DNA from: Tilletiopsis washingtonensis | Lineage: Eukaryota > Basidiomycota > Exobasidiomycetes > Entylomatales | Length of the DNA: 64,000 nucleotides | Assembly: GCF_003144115.1 (NCBI RefSeq) | Contig: NW_020312006.1 | Location: 657,822 to 721,821 of the forward strand | Reading direction: 5' to 3' | In this document: in pieces, positions 12,668-23,127 of the stretch | Numbering within the stretch: the stretch's first letter is position 1 | Layout of the letters: each line of letters begins with the position of its first letter | The notes under the pieces: model-generated | What the model was told of the DNA's origin: nothing | Seen by the model: only the letters and a program-made list of their open reading frames with translations | Databases searched by the model: none | Program-made: the position numbers and the translations under genes

Positions 12668-13177
12668 GTAGTGTCTGGCCGACTGTGACCGCACCTGATG
12701 CGCGCCGCCGACCGTATCCTTCTCCTTCTCCCCGACCTTCCACATCGGCACCCTCTCAACGACCCCGACACGCACGCCGAGCACTCCTCGCATTACGACT
12801 TTCAGCCTCTCAGGACATTATTCACTTCATCCTGGCCCCCCGGAGTCTCTGCTGTGAACCCTCGCATTCCCCTTTCCGCACCTCATCGGCCGCCCTCGTT
12901 TCGGCCTCTCTTGGCCTTCCATTCTGGACCGGACCGGACCGGATCTCTCTTCGCTCTGTCGCACCCTCAACTTTCTTGAGCCCCGTCGCCGCCATCTCTG
13001 CGCGCAGCATCGCATGCACTTCATCCGCCTCTCCCATCTTGCCACACTCTCAACGGAGCGCTCACGCGTGCGCCGATCTCGCGCGAGCAGCTGCGCTCGG
13101 TCTTCCTGTATTGTGCAGCTCAAAATGAGACACCGTCATGATCCTCTCGTGTGGCAGCAGAGTCTGGCAAGGTGTGA
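12668..13177. other. Convergent intergenic region between CSL and eIF2B gamma genes
   Basis: About 510 bp that must hold both 3' UTRs. It is pyrimidine-rich on the plus strand and contains a short (GGACC)3 tandem near 12930. No gene was seen. Confidence 0.6.
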
Positions 13178-15037
13178 TCATTGCTCGCCGTCACCCTCCT
13201 CCTCGCCCTCCTCCTCCTCATGCAGGATCTTCTCCACCTTCTTGCTCGCGTCGGCCGCGACGATAGCGTCCGGCGCCACGTCGCAGTCCTTCAGCGTGGC
13301 TCGGTCGCCGATCTTGGCACGCGCCGCCACGATTGTGTTCTCCAGGCGTGCGCTGTACGAAGGGTCAGCGTTGTGGGAGCGCAATGGGTCACGCAGGCAC
13401 TCACTTCTCGCCGATCTCGACGCCGTCGAACAGCACGCAGCCCGTGAGACGGGCGCCTCGGCCGATGATGCATCCGGCGCCGATCACAGAGCGCTTGATG
13501 GCGCATCGCTCGCCCAGCGTCACGTTGGCGGCGAGGTGTGTGTCGGGCGAGACTTGCGCTGATGCTTGTGTCGAGGCGGACGAGGGCAGATACGGCAGCA
13601 CGAATGAGGAGCTCGGCGTCGCTTGCTGGCGTTGCAGCTGTCGAGAGGGTCAGCGCAGTCTGGAGCGGGCACAGCAAATGACTCACGAAGCGCGTGCACT
13701 CCAAGAACGTCGGCACGGTGTTGGCTCTCGCGACGAACTCGGTGCCCTCCTTCGCTGCTGCGCCCGACTCGCTCGAGGCCTCTTTTGCGAGGCGGAGCAC
13801 GAGAGCCTGTATCCGCAGCTTCGTTTCTGTCTTCTTGCCGGCAGACGCAGGTGCGCCCGCGGCCAATCGCTCCTTGGCATCGACGAGCAGCACGGTGCTT
13901 CTCGACACGGCCTCGTCGCGCCACTTGGCGCTCATGTCTTCTTCTGTCTCGGCTGGGGCTGCCTTATCTGCCTGTTCAGCGCCCAGCGCCTTCTCCAGCA
14001 GCCCAGTCTGCCAGCTGGTGCGCGCCAGCAGCGGCAGCACATGTTCCCGCAGCGACGTCAGCTCGTGCCGCGCCTGCAGCAGCTGCAGCAGCGGCTCGGG
14101 TGCGAGGATGTAGACGTGTGCGTCGAGCATATTGGTGCTGAGCTTGACGCGCGGCGAGTGTGCCAGCAAGGAGCGCCGCAGCGTGAGCGTGTCGACTTGA
14201 GCGGCGTCGGAGAGCAGGAGGAGAGAGTGCGAGGAGGAAGATGCAGAGGTGGAGGCGGTAGAGAGGTGCAGCCCTTGGCTCGTCGAGAAGGCGGCGGAGG
14301 AGTACGCAGAAAGAAGCTTGTGCGGCCCTGTCCTAAGGCGTGACTACCGTGGTAAGTCGCAGCGGCACGAAGCAACGCACCTTCCTTCTCCCGGTCCTTG
14401 CCCAGCCCTTCGCCCGCTCCGCGCTCGTACAGCACTACGCTGGCGCTCGGCGCGCCCTCGGTCGCGGCACTCGCATTCAGGTGCGCCGAGATGAGCTCCA
14501 AGATCGTGCTCGAGGGCGCAAGGAAGTCGATCGGAAGGATCAGCAGGTCCGCCTGCCCGGGCGTCAGTGTGAGAAGACTTGGGGGACGGCAAGGAGACGC
14601 ACCTGGATCCGGCCCAGACTGCCGTACCACCGCACCAGCTCGGCCGTGCCGGGCGTCTCCGTCTCGCGCATTTCTCCTTCCACAGCCGCGACGCCGGACG
14701 CCTTGTCGTGCGGACCGAGCGGCAGCAGCTCGACGCTGAAGACGTCTGCGCCGCCGCGCGCTGCCGCGCCGTCGTGCGTCTGCACCGCCACGAGGCCCTC
14801 GCTGCCGACAAGCTGCACTGCACCAAGCGCCTTCTTGACGCTCTCGTGCTCTGCGGCGCGCACAAAGAGCGACGCCTCGCGCAGGCCGGCGGTGCACAGC
14901 GCCTGCAGCGCATGCGCCACGAGCGGCCGGTTGAGCAGCGGCAGCGTGCACTTGGACGCGCCGTGCCGCGCCTCGAGCAGCGGGTAGAGCGCGGCGCCGG
15001 GGCCGGCGAAGAGGAGCGGGTGCAGCAGCGGCGGCAT
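13178..15037 (-). CDS. GCD1: Translation initiation factor eIF2B subunit gamma
   Basis: Exons 15037-14603, 14552-14381, 14327-13687, 13637-13405 and 13352-13178 keep phase and give 551 residues. The product is one of the two catalytic-half subunits of eIF2B, the GDP-GTP exchange factor for eIF2. It has the nucleotidyltransferase-like N-terminus (KCTLPLLNRPLVAHALQAL), a middle block VDTLTLRRSLLAHSPRVKL followed by DAHVYILAPEPL, and a C-terminal left-handed beta-helix with hexapeptide repeats (IGAGCIIGRGARLTGCVLF, then ENTIVAARAKIGDRATLKD). It ends in an acidic tail (HEEEEGEEEGDGEQ). I chose ATG 15037 because the family starts immediately before the nucleotidyltransferase strand; ATG 15094 would add 19 residues. 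The gene shares a 204-bp upstream region with the mL43 gene. Confidence 0.92.
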
Positions 15038-15241
15038 GCTGGCGGCCAGGCTGCGAGCGGCTGCTTGATGTGAAGGATGATGGAGCGGAGGCATGAAGGA
15101 AGCGTCGCGGAGCACGGGCGCAGCGGACAAGCTTCGCAGCGGCAGTCGGGCATCGGAGCTCGCGTCACGTGCGGCGCCGCTAGAGGAAGCCTCAGCCAGA
15201 GCAGCCGCCTCTGCTCCTCACCACCATCACCATCTCCCACC
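15038..15241. promoter_or_regulatory. Shared bidirectional promoter region, eIF2B gamma / mL43
   Basis: The two start codons are 204 bp apart and diverge, so both promoters and leaders must lie here. A short CACCATCACCATCTCCCACC tract precedes the mL43 ATG. Confidence 0.6.
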
Positions 15242-16034
15242 ATGCCGCCGCCGCGCACGCTCCTGCGCGCGCTGCCCGGCCCCGCCGGCGCACCGGGCTC
15301 CTTCGTGCTCCCGCTCCGCAAGCTCGTCCTCTCCTACTGCCCCGCCGACGCCGCCAGCGCCGGCATGCGCGCCTGGGTCGCGCGCGAGGCCGAGGCCTTT
15401 GCGCGTGCGCGCCGCAGCGTCGAGGTCGTCGTGCAGGAGGTGCCGCACAAGCAGCCGCTGGCCAAGGGCTTCTACTGTGAGTGGCGTGTGTGAAGATGGC
15501 AAAGGCGAAGCCCAGGCAGGGCAGTGGGCAGTCGGGAGTGGGCCGCGAGCAAAGGATGGGCAGCAGATATGGCGCTGGCAGAAGACAGGTATGCCCTATC
15601 TGGAAAGACGGCGCGACTTTTCGCGCACTCTTCTTGAAGGCGGCCGTGCCATTGAGCAGAGACATATATGTCCGAGCCAACTCTGGAGCTGCGTCACACT
15701 CCACTTGATACAAGGCTTGCGCTGCGTGCCGGATGAAGATCTGGGGCTGCATCTCGTCCTTCTGTGACGCAGTGCGCCATCGCTTCAGTACCTGCGCCAC
15801 CTCTTAGCGCTTGCGTCACCTCATCCTTGCTGACGGCACGCTCCAGTGAACGGCCGCGAGAAGGTCGTGCCCGTGTCGAACCTGGGCGCCGGCGGCGTGG
15901 CCTCCAAGGTGACGCTGCTGGCCGATGCCTCGGGACGCAAGATTGTGCCGCTGAAGCGCCGCACCGTCGTCTCGGCCACCGAGTCGCCGCGCGGCATGTG
16001 GAGCCAGCTGCATGCGGACCCGACGGTGCTGTGA
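15242..16034 (+). CDS. MRPL43: Mitochondrial large-subunit ribosomal protein mL43 (L51/S25/CI-B8 fold)
   Basis: Exons 15242-15476 and 15847-16034 give 140 residues, the usual size. The sequence shows the thioredoxin-like L51/S25/CI-B8 domain: LRKLVLSYCPADAAS near residue 26, then ARRSVEVVVQEVPHKQPLAKG and, after the intron, NGREKVVPVSNL, which is the conserved strand-turn seen in mL43 and in the complex I B8 subunit. The C-terminal GMWSQLHADP matches the family tail. Yeast calls this protein Mrpl51. It acts in the mitochondrial matrix as part of the large ribosomal subunit. The only intron is 370 nt, several times the local norm, and I see no coding or structured element in it. Confidence 0.88.
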
Positions 16035-16477
16035 GGGAGCGAGGGGGTCGGGGAGTGTGGGAGAGGGTTGACGGGCGGCGGGACGGAGGGGCATTTGAGA
16101 GGGATGGCAAGGCTCCAGCGAAGAGGGAGCTACGAGGCGCACGACGCCTCGTTGTAATTCATACGACTCAAGCACAAGCATGGCGTGACGCTGTGTTCAT
16201 GGCCGCGGCCTCTCAGGGCGTCGGACAGCGCGTGCGCACCCAGAGCAAGGCGTCACTGTGTCCTCAGCAGTCACCGGCTGCTAGCAGCAGCAGCGACGCC
16301 TGTCTGTGACCTTTGCCGGCCACGCGCAAGCGGTGCTGCCGACCTCGGCTACTCCGTCTGCAATTGGCCCTACGCCGTCGTTGCGGTGCGTCGAGCCGCA
16401 GCTTCCTCTATGAGATGCATTGCAGGCGAGCCAGTGGCGCGTGCGCAGGGTGTGGGATGTGGTATCTTTCATGAAAT
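16035..16477. other. Convergent intergenic region, mL43 / DUF1769 gene
   Basis: About 440 bp between two stop codons on opposite strands. It holds the two 3' UTRs; nothing else was seen. Confidence 0.6.
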
Positions 16478-17771
16478 TTAGGCGTCGAGCGACTCGATCT
16501 GGAACTCGACGACAAAGGCGACCTCGTCGGTTTTGTTGTTCTTGCCTGCGGAGCAAGAAGCTCATCAGCATGACGTCGTCTCGCTGCACACGAGCCAGAC
16601 GCACAGTAGAAGCGCACAGGCTGTCCGTCCCAGTACTTCTTGAGGTCGAAGCCCATGCCGCCAGTGTACGGCAGCTCCAGTCGCAGTGCTGCAGAGTCGT
16701 GTCAGCCGGATGCGAATCAAGTGACACGCTGCGGCACTCACTGTTGAAGTCCAGGTAGCCCTGGTCGAAGCACGCCGTCGTCACCAGGTCGCCGCCGCCG
16801 ACCGAGACGAGCTCCCGGTGCTCCTCCTTCCAGAATGATACACGCTTGGTGTGTGCGTGTGCATTGCCGTCGTCACCGCCGCGCAGCTCGCGAACAATGC
16901 TGAGGTCTGCCGCATGCTCCACCTTCGGGTCCACCTCGTTCGTGCCGGCCTTGAGCAGCAGCGGCGACGTGTCGTCGTGCACATAGCTACCGTCTCCTGC
17001 CGCGCCGGACGGGAACGCAGGCCAATCTGGTTTCTTGAATGCCTCCTCGGCGGATGACGCCGACGCAGCATCCGGCACGCGCTTGTAGTTGATGCGTGTC
17101 ATTGTGGCGATGAGGGGCCTGCGCAGGGTGAGCGGCGAGCTGGCTAGCAGGGGCGGGGCAGCTCACGAGAAGGCCCAAGGGCGGTCGGCATAGATGTCCT
17201 GCTTGAGGCTGGGATCCAGATACGAGATGGCCTTCAGTGCCGTCGACGTGCCCCACGGCAGGCGGTCCTGATCACGGCCTCAGCACCGGCCGCAAGACTT
17301 TGACGCCAGACTCACGCGGATCGGCTTCTCAAACTGGTTGCCCCACACCAGGTCGTCGGCGCTGACCTCCTTAAGGAAGCGGCCTGCCGCGAGCGCATCA
17401 GCCCAGCTGCTCTGGCCTACGCGGCAGAGCAGCGCTCCACGACACGCTGCCTCCGATGCCCCTGTGCCCTCTCGTGCGCTCACCCTGGATCTGGATGCTC
17501 CACGTGCAGCCGTGCGCATGACCCGCGTCAAAGTACTTTGTCTCGCTCTGGCGCTCCTGGCCCTCGGGCACCTGTCCGGTGAAGTCCTTGATGCGCACGG
17601 TGATGCGGCCGTGGAACAGGTCTGTGGACACGACGTGCGGCTTCTGCTTGCGCGCGGGAGTCAGCGTCGGGCGCGAGACGCAGCGCACAGCCGACTCGCC
17701 TCGGAGTTGACGCTGTACAGCTCGAGATGCTCGGCGTCGGGGCCGATGGAGATGCGGAGCGACGGCGGCAT
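16478..17771 (-). CDS. DUF1769 / UPF0590 family protein
   Basis: Exons 17771-17700, 17643-17484, 17416-17316, 17267-17167, 17118-16742, 16688-16605 and 16545-16478 keep phase and give 320 residues. The protein matches the fungal DUF1769 family along its length: LRISIGPDAEHLELYSVNSE at the start, STDLFHGRITVRIKDF, TWSIQIQG, ADDLVWGNQFEKPI, ALKAISYLDPSLKQDIYAD, and near the end the hallmark GFDLKKYWDGQPVRFYC. The fission yeast member Duc1 binds PI(4,5)P2 at the plasma membrane, so a lipid-binding role is possible but not shown here. The first intron appears to be GC-AG with donor GCGAGT; splicing it joins VNSE to KPHVVST as in relatives. Confidence 0.85.
17644..17699 (-). other. Probable GC-AG intron (donor GCGAGT)
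   Basis: On the minus strand the 56-nt intron begins GCGAGT and ends AAGCAG, with CTGAC 16 nt before the end. No GT donor restores both frame and the family sequence at this junction. Confidence 0.6.
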
Positions 17772-17974
17772 GGTGAGAATTGCGAGGTGGTGGTGTGAGC
17801 CAGGGTCCGTGAGAGAGAACGAGCGAAGCAACACCGCCTCGGCTCGGCTGGCGGCCCGGTGCCGCTGGAGGTGGAGGTTTACGCGGCGGCGCACGTGATG
17901 CGGCCTCGTCTGGAGCCATGCCGCTCGCCTCGCCGCTTGCCGTACCTCTCTCATCTCGCTGAGCCGCAAGCTGC
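17772..17974. promoter_or_regulatory. Shared bidirectional promoter region, DUF1769 gene / NatD
   Basis: The start codons are 203 bp apart and diverge. No TATA-like element was seen. Confidence 0.5.
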
Positions 17975-18983
17975 ATGCACAAGCGCCGTGCTGCCCGCCC
18001 AGCAGCCGCACGGCCCAGCGGTGCCAAGGCGGCCGTTGCTCAGGCGTCGCAGGTGCGCCCAATGCACGCTCAGCGTCCCTCGCGCGCGTGTTCTGACGTC
18101 TGCCCGCGCACAGCTGACGTCGCGGGCCTTGTGTGCACTGCTGCGTACTGCTGATTCGTCGCTGCTCGAGGACGATGGCGGCGATGGACGCAGCTTGCTG
18201 CTGCCCGAGCTGTGCGTTCTCTGACCCGGCAAAGGCGCTGCTGCTCAACGTTGCGCTGCAGGAGACTGAGCATCGCGCGCCCGTCCGAGCTCTCGTTCGA
18301 GGAGCAGGACGCACTCTTCGCGCTGCTCGAGACGAACATGCGAGCTCTGTGCGTGCCTTTGCGCCCTCTTTACAACCGCAGCTCACACGTCAGCCAGGTA
18401 CGAGACGTCGAAGAGCGGCTGGGATGCGGCCGAGAAGCGCGGCGAGATGTACGACCCAGCAAGTCGCTTCCTGCTGCTGCGTCCTCGCGACGCGGGCGTT
18501 GCCTCGACGCTTGGCGGCTTCCTGCTCTTCCGCTTCGATACGGAGCGCTGCGCCATAGCCGATCCCGATGGGCGCGCTGGCGGGCTCGTGGAAGTCGGCT
18601 ACTGGTGCGCATGCGGCAGCGGAAGCCTTGCTGGCTGCGCCTGACCCGTTCGTCCGGCAGCTACGAGCTGCAAGTCGACGCAGCCTCTCGCGGCGCCGGG
18701 CTTGGCAAGGTGCTGATGCGGCACTTCGAGGCGCTGGCACTGCACGCCGGCATGCGCAAGACGATGCTCACCGTGTTCACGAGCAACGAGTGCGCAAGGC
18801 GCTTCTACCGGCACATCGGGTGCGTCGCAGCGTCCCTCGCCGCGCCGCAGCTGTGCTGACAACCTGCCCAGGTACGGCGAGGACGCCATCACGCCGGCCC
18901 GCACCCTGGGCCCTGGCGAGAGCCTCTCGGACTACGACTACGAGATCCTGAGCCGCCCCCTGGACTGGCGCGGGTCTAGGTGA
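17975..18983 (+). CDS. NAT4: Histone H4/H2A N-alpha-acetyltransferase NatD
   Basis: Exons 17975-18052, 18114-18211, 18262-18348, 18398-18604, 18661-18819 and 18872-18983 keep phase and give 246 residues. The order of conserved blocks is that of NatD (yeast Nat4, human NAA40): a basic N-terminus (MHKRRAARP), LLETNMRALYETSKSGWD, the GNAT strand CYELQVD, the acetyl-CoA loop RGAGLGKVLM, MLTVFTSNECARRFYRHIG and the tail YDYEILSRP. NatD acetylates the N-terminal serine of histones H4 and H2A. I chose ATG 17975 because it gives the basic N-terminus and correct phase through two small upstream exons; the first two introns are less certain than the rest. Confidence 0.88.
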
Positions 18984-20356
18984 GGCTGAGAGGCGCTCCT
19001 GCTCGCTGCAGCGCCGCGCCTCGCCGCGCGCTCCACGCGCCCGCTGCATGCACCGCGCCTGCTGCGACGCTGCGTCCGTTGCGCGCCGCTGCGCCGGCGC
19101 TCTGCGATGGAATCCACGATCCTTCTTCTCCTCGAACACCTCGCAGCGAACACACAGATACTTGCGTCCAGCTCGCGACAAGAGCTTTTGCAGCGCGCCG
19201 CAGCTTGGATATCGCAGAGGCCTTGTCCGCAGCGCAGATGCTCGGGTGCACTTCGGCGATCTGCGGCTGGCTGCCGCGGCAGGATGGCCGCACCCGCGTG
19301 CCGAAGTCGGAGCGCGGACGGCCGGTCGCCGCTCCGGCGCGCCGGCGGCTCGGGCGGCCTGCCATGTGCCGCACGCCGCACGCCAGCCGCACGCCAACCG
19401 CCACGCACCACGGCAGATCGCGGCGTCGGTGACTTGTGCCGCACTCTCTGTGAGATGACGCTGTGCGGATCTGGTGTTGACGCTGCCGCACCCGCCGGCG
19501 GCCGGCCTGTCTTGCCGCCGTTTGACGTTGAGCAGGAAAGCGTGCCGCTGCTGCACGGATCTGCTGCGCTGCTGCCCGCCTCCTCGCTCCTCCAGCTCGA
19601 GCTTCAGCGATCGTCCGTCGCCCTCCTTCCTCGCATGCCGCGGTCGCTCTGCACGCAGCGGCCGTTTGTCGCTCGGGCACGGCGAGAGACGACGCATCGC
19701 ACGCCTGGTGCACTGCCTAGGGCCGTCCGCCGGCACGACGTCAGAGCGAGCGACGCTCCCCACTTTTTCGCTGCAGCACCAAGGCGTTCGTCCGCGCTTC
19801 GCCGCACACGCCGAAAAGCGTCAGGAACTCCGAGCACAGGCACAGACCTCGAGAGTGGGGTGGTGGGTGCGAGGTGCAGGCAGCACAGGCAGCGGTACGA
19901 GCACAGCGAGCAGCTGCACGGCATCGCACCCGCTCTGACGCTGCTGCTGCCTCACGGCCCCTCAGCTCGCTGCGCTAGGCTAGCATGGCGCTGCCCCTCA
20001 GCGGCCGCCCTGACGGGTGCTCGCCGCTCCGTGCATGTCCGGCACCGGGCTGGCTGTCCGTGTCACATGGCCCGTCGCTCATCCTCGTTCGTCGTGCAGT
20101 GACGTTGGCGGCGCTGCAGTCAGGCCAAAGTGCACCTCACGAGCGCGCCCCTTAAAGAGCAGCCTCGGCACACTATCGTCGGCCTTCCCTTCTATCTGCC
20201 CCGCCCTCGCCTTGTTCGGCGTCTGCTTCTCCACCACCTCTGCTTCCTGTCTCTGCCTCTGCTCCGTCTCTGCAAGACGTGCCTCCATCTACCTAGCTCC
20301 CCACATCTGCGAGCGCGCCTGCTCGTCTACGTCCTCGCTGGCGCACATCCGCCGCG
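18984..20356. other. Intergenic region and promoter of the sugar transporter
   Basis: About 1.4 kb without a supported gene. The last 200 bp (about 20160-20350) are strongly pyrimidine-rich on the plus strand, the usual look of a fungal core promoter and leader. Confidence 0.55.
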
Positions 20357-22767
20357 ATGGTCTACCAGTTGCCAGTGCTCGGCGGCGAGCGCATCAAGGG
20401 CAAGGCCCTGACAGCCTCGGTCGCCCTCATCTCCGGCGTTGGTGAGTGCCACGCAGCATGCAGCGCGTCTCGTTGGCGCATGTGCCGTGCTGGGCCTCCG
20501 GCAGCGCAGGCGCTGACGCCCGTCTCCGCGCACAGGCTTCCTGCTCTTCGGCTATGACCAGGGCGTCATGTCCGGCCTCTTTGTGGCCGGGCAGTTCTCG
20601 GCGACGTTCCCCAAGCTCGCCGAGGTGAACAGCCTGGGCATGCCGTACGCCGATGGTGCGCCGTCGCCGTTTGACTCGGCCGTGCAGGGCGCCGTGACTG
20701 CCGTGAGTGCAGAGACAGGCTACGCCCGGCGACACGTGCTCACGCCTTCTCCAGATCTACGAGATCGGTGCCCTGATCGGCTCGCTCATCGTGCTGTGGA
20801 AGGGTGACCTCATCGGCCGCCGGCTCTCCATTGCCATTGGCGCCGTGACAATGATTGTGGGCGCAACAATCATGACGGCCTCGTACGAGATCGGCCAGTT
20901 CACGGCCGGCCGCATCATCACGGGCATTGGGTGAGCAGGAGAGGTGCGAGGCGGCCCGCTGCCGCGCCTGACACGTCAGCAGAAACGGCATGAACACGTC
21001 GACCATTCCCATGTGGCAGTCGGAGCTGTCCAAGGCGCACAATCGCGGCCTGCTCGTGCTCATCGAGGGCGCCCTAATTGCCGGCGGCATCATGATCTCC
21101 GTGAGTCGCGCGAGGCCGCTGGCTGCCTCCGGTCACTGACGCATCTCCTCGCAGTACTGGTGAGGCCTCCGCTGCTGCTCGCCCGTGCTCTGCTGACCCC
21201 CGCGCAGGATCGACTTTGGCTTCTTCTACCTCGACAACACCAGCGTGCAGTGGCGCTTCCCCATTGCATTCCAGGCCTTCTTCGCCATCGTCCTGCTCAT
21301 CGGCATCCTTTGCCTTCCCGAGTCGCCGCGCTGGCTGGTCAAGAAGGGCAAGCACGAGCAGGCGGCGCGCGTGCTGGCGCAGATGGACGACACGACCGTC
21401 GACGACCCGGCGATCATGACGACGGTGCGCCAGCTGCGCGAGTCGATCGAGGCGAGCGAGACGCTCCTCGGCCAGTTCAGCTACCGCGAGCTCTTCACCA
21501 ACGGGCCCGAGCAGAACTTCTACCGCACCTCCATTGCCTTCATCGCGCAGGCCTTCCAGCAGCTGTCCGGCATCAACTTGATTACGTACTACGCCACGAC
21601 GCTCTTCCTCTCCATCGTGCCCGACCGCACGACGGCGCGCCTGCTGACGTGCGGCAACGGCACCGAGTACTTCGCGGCGTCGATCGTGGCGCTCTTCCTC
21701 ATCGACACGCTCGGGCGGCGCAAGCTGATGCTCAGCACGGCGTTCATGATGAGCGCATGCATGGCCATCCTCGCCGGCACGGTGAGCCGCGTCAACTCGC
21801 AGAAGGCCCTCGGCATCACGGGCATCCCGGAGAGCTACGTCGCCGCCGTGTGCCTCTACCTCTTCAACACCATGTTTGGTGCGTCGCGCCACAGCGCCGC
21901 CCTTTGCCCGCTGCTGACTCTGGTGCAGCATTCGGATGGCTCGGCATGACGTGGCTCTACCCGCCGGAGATCACGCCGATCCGCATCCGTGCCCCAGCTT
22001 CCGCTATCGCGACGTCGTCGAACTGGCTGTGAGTGTGCTTGAGCGAAAAAGTGCCATGCGGCTGCTGACTTGTGCTCGTTCTAGGTTCAACTTCCTGATC
22101 GGTGCGCAGACGCATGCTCTCTTTTCCTGAGGCAGCGAGACTGACCCGTCCCTCGCAGTGATGATCACACCCCCCTCGTTCGCCTCGATCGGCTATCAGA
22201 CCTAGTGAGCAGCCCAGTCTCTGCGCTCTCTCGCTCTCCATTGACATTGGCCCGCGTCGCCCAGCATCATCTTCGCGTGAGCCTCCGACGCCTCCGCAAG
22301 CCGCATTCGCCTCTGCTGACCGCTCCCACTCGCAGCGTCCTCAACATGGCCTTCCTCCCCGTCATCTACTGCTTCTTCCCAGAGACGAAGCGCCGAGGGC
22401 TCGAGGAAATGGATCGTGAGCAGCGCAGAAGCTTCACCTGCACCTCTCGGCCACTGACACACGCCTCACAGTCATCTTCGCCGAGTCGCACGAGGGCCAG
22501 TGGTGGAACACCAAGCACATGATGACGCAGGCGTGCTACCTCTCGATCCACAAGAAGCACCTCACCTCCGAGGAGCTCGACGCCGAGCTCGCCAAGCACT
22601 TTGGCGACGAGCACATGCAGCGCATGCCCTCGCGCGCGCTCGCCGAGAAGAGCCCCGGCGCGCTCACGGAGAAGAGCCCGGCGTCCGACGACCGCGCCAG
22701 CTCGCACGACGGCGACGCCCGGCGAGAGGCCGACAACGCCAGCTCGCGCTCCGGCACGCACGAGTAA
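20357..22767 (+). CDS. MFS sugar/proton symporter (HXT-like family)
   Basis: Twelve exons keep phase and give 590 residues: 20357-20441, 20536-20702, 20755-20930, 20983-21100, 21155-21159, 21208-21878, 21929-22028, 22085-22101, 22159-22204, 22265-22276, 22336-22415 and 22472-22767. Signatures of the sugar porter family are present in order: GYDQGVMSGLF, GRRLSIAIGA, PESPRWLVKKG, QQLSGINLITYYATTLF, DTLGRRKLML, PPEITPIRIRAPASA and PETKRRGLEEMD. About 12 membrane helices are expected, with a hydrophilic Ser/Asp-rich C-terminal tail. The sugar cannot be told from sequence. The fifth exon is only 5 nt (TACTG) and is needed to encode the conserved Tyr-Trp of ISYWIDFGF; exons of 17 and 12 nt follow. 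Confidence 0.92.
21155..21159 (+). other. 5-nt micro-exon of the sugar transporter
   Basis: TACTG is flanked by a 54-nt intron (21101-21154, GTGAGT...GCAG) and a 48-nt intron (21160-21207, GTGAGG...GCAG), each with CTGAC. Skipping it would shift the frame, while including it restores SYWIDFGF of the family. Confidence 0.8.
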
Positions 22768-23127
22768 AGGCGCCGCATTTACTGCGGAGATTCGCCTCTC
22801 TTTCTCGACGGAAGGTCGCCTCTGCGCTTTGCAATGAGCGCCTCCGTCTCTCATGACCTTCCTAGCCCCACAGTCCGCTCCTTGCTGCGCTACACCCTCT
22901 TACCCGCTTCGCAGATGCCTCCCTTCCTACTCTGTACCGCTGCACTCGCGTATCTGCCTGCCTGCACGCCAAATGAGACAACATCAAGGTTAGCCAGCGT
23001 GAGATCAGTCGCATCAAGGCGGTGACGAGCGGCATTGCATTACCGCGGTGGCCCGAAGGCGAGCATCTATAGTTCTATGGGGTGCCGGGTGCATGATTGC
23101 GATGCGAGGACGTGCAGGCTGTTGCGT
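22768..23127. other. Convergent intergenic region, sugar transporter / THI20
   Basis: About 360 bp holding two 3' UTRs. No gene seen. Confidence 0.6.

Noticed and set aside
12059-12793. Minus-strand frame of 244 codons opposite the CSL C-terminus
   Set aside because: Antisense shadow of the third CSL exon, which matches the TIG domain on the plus strand.
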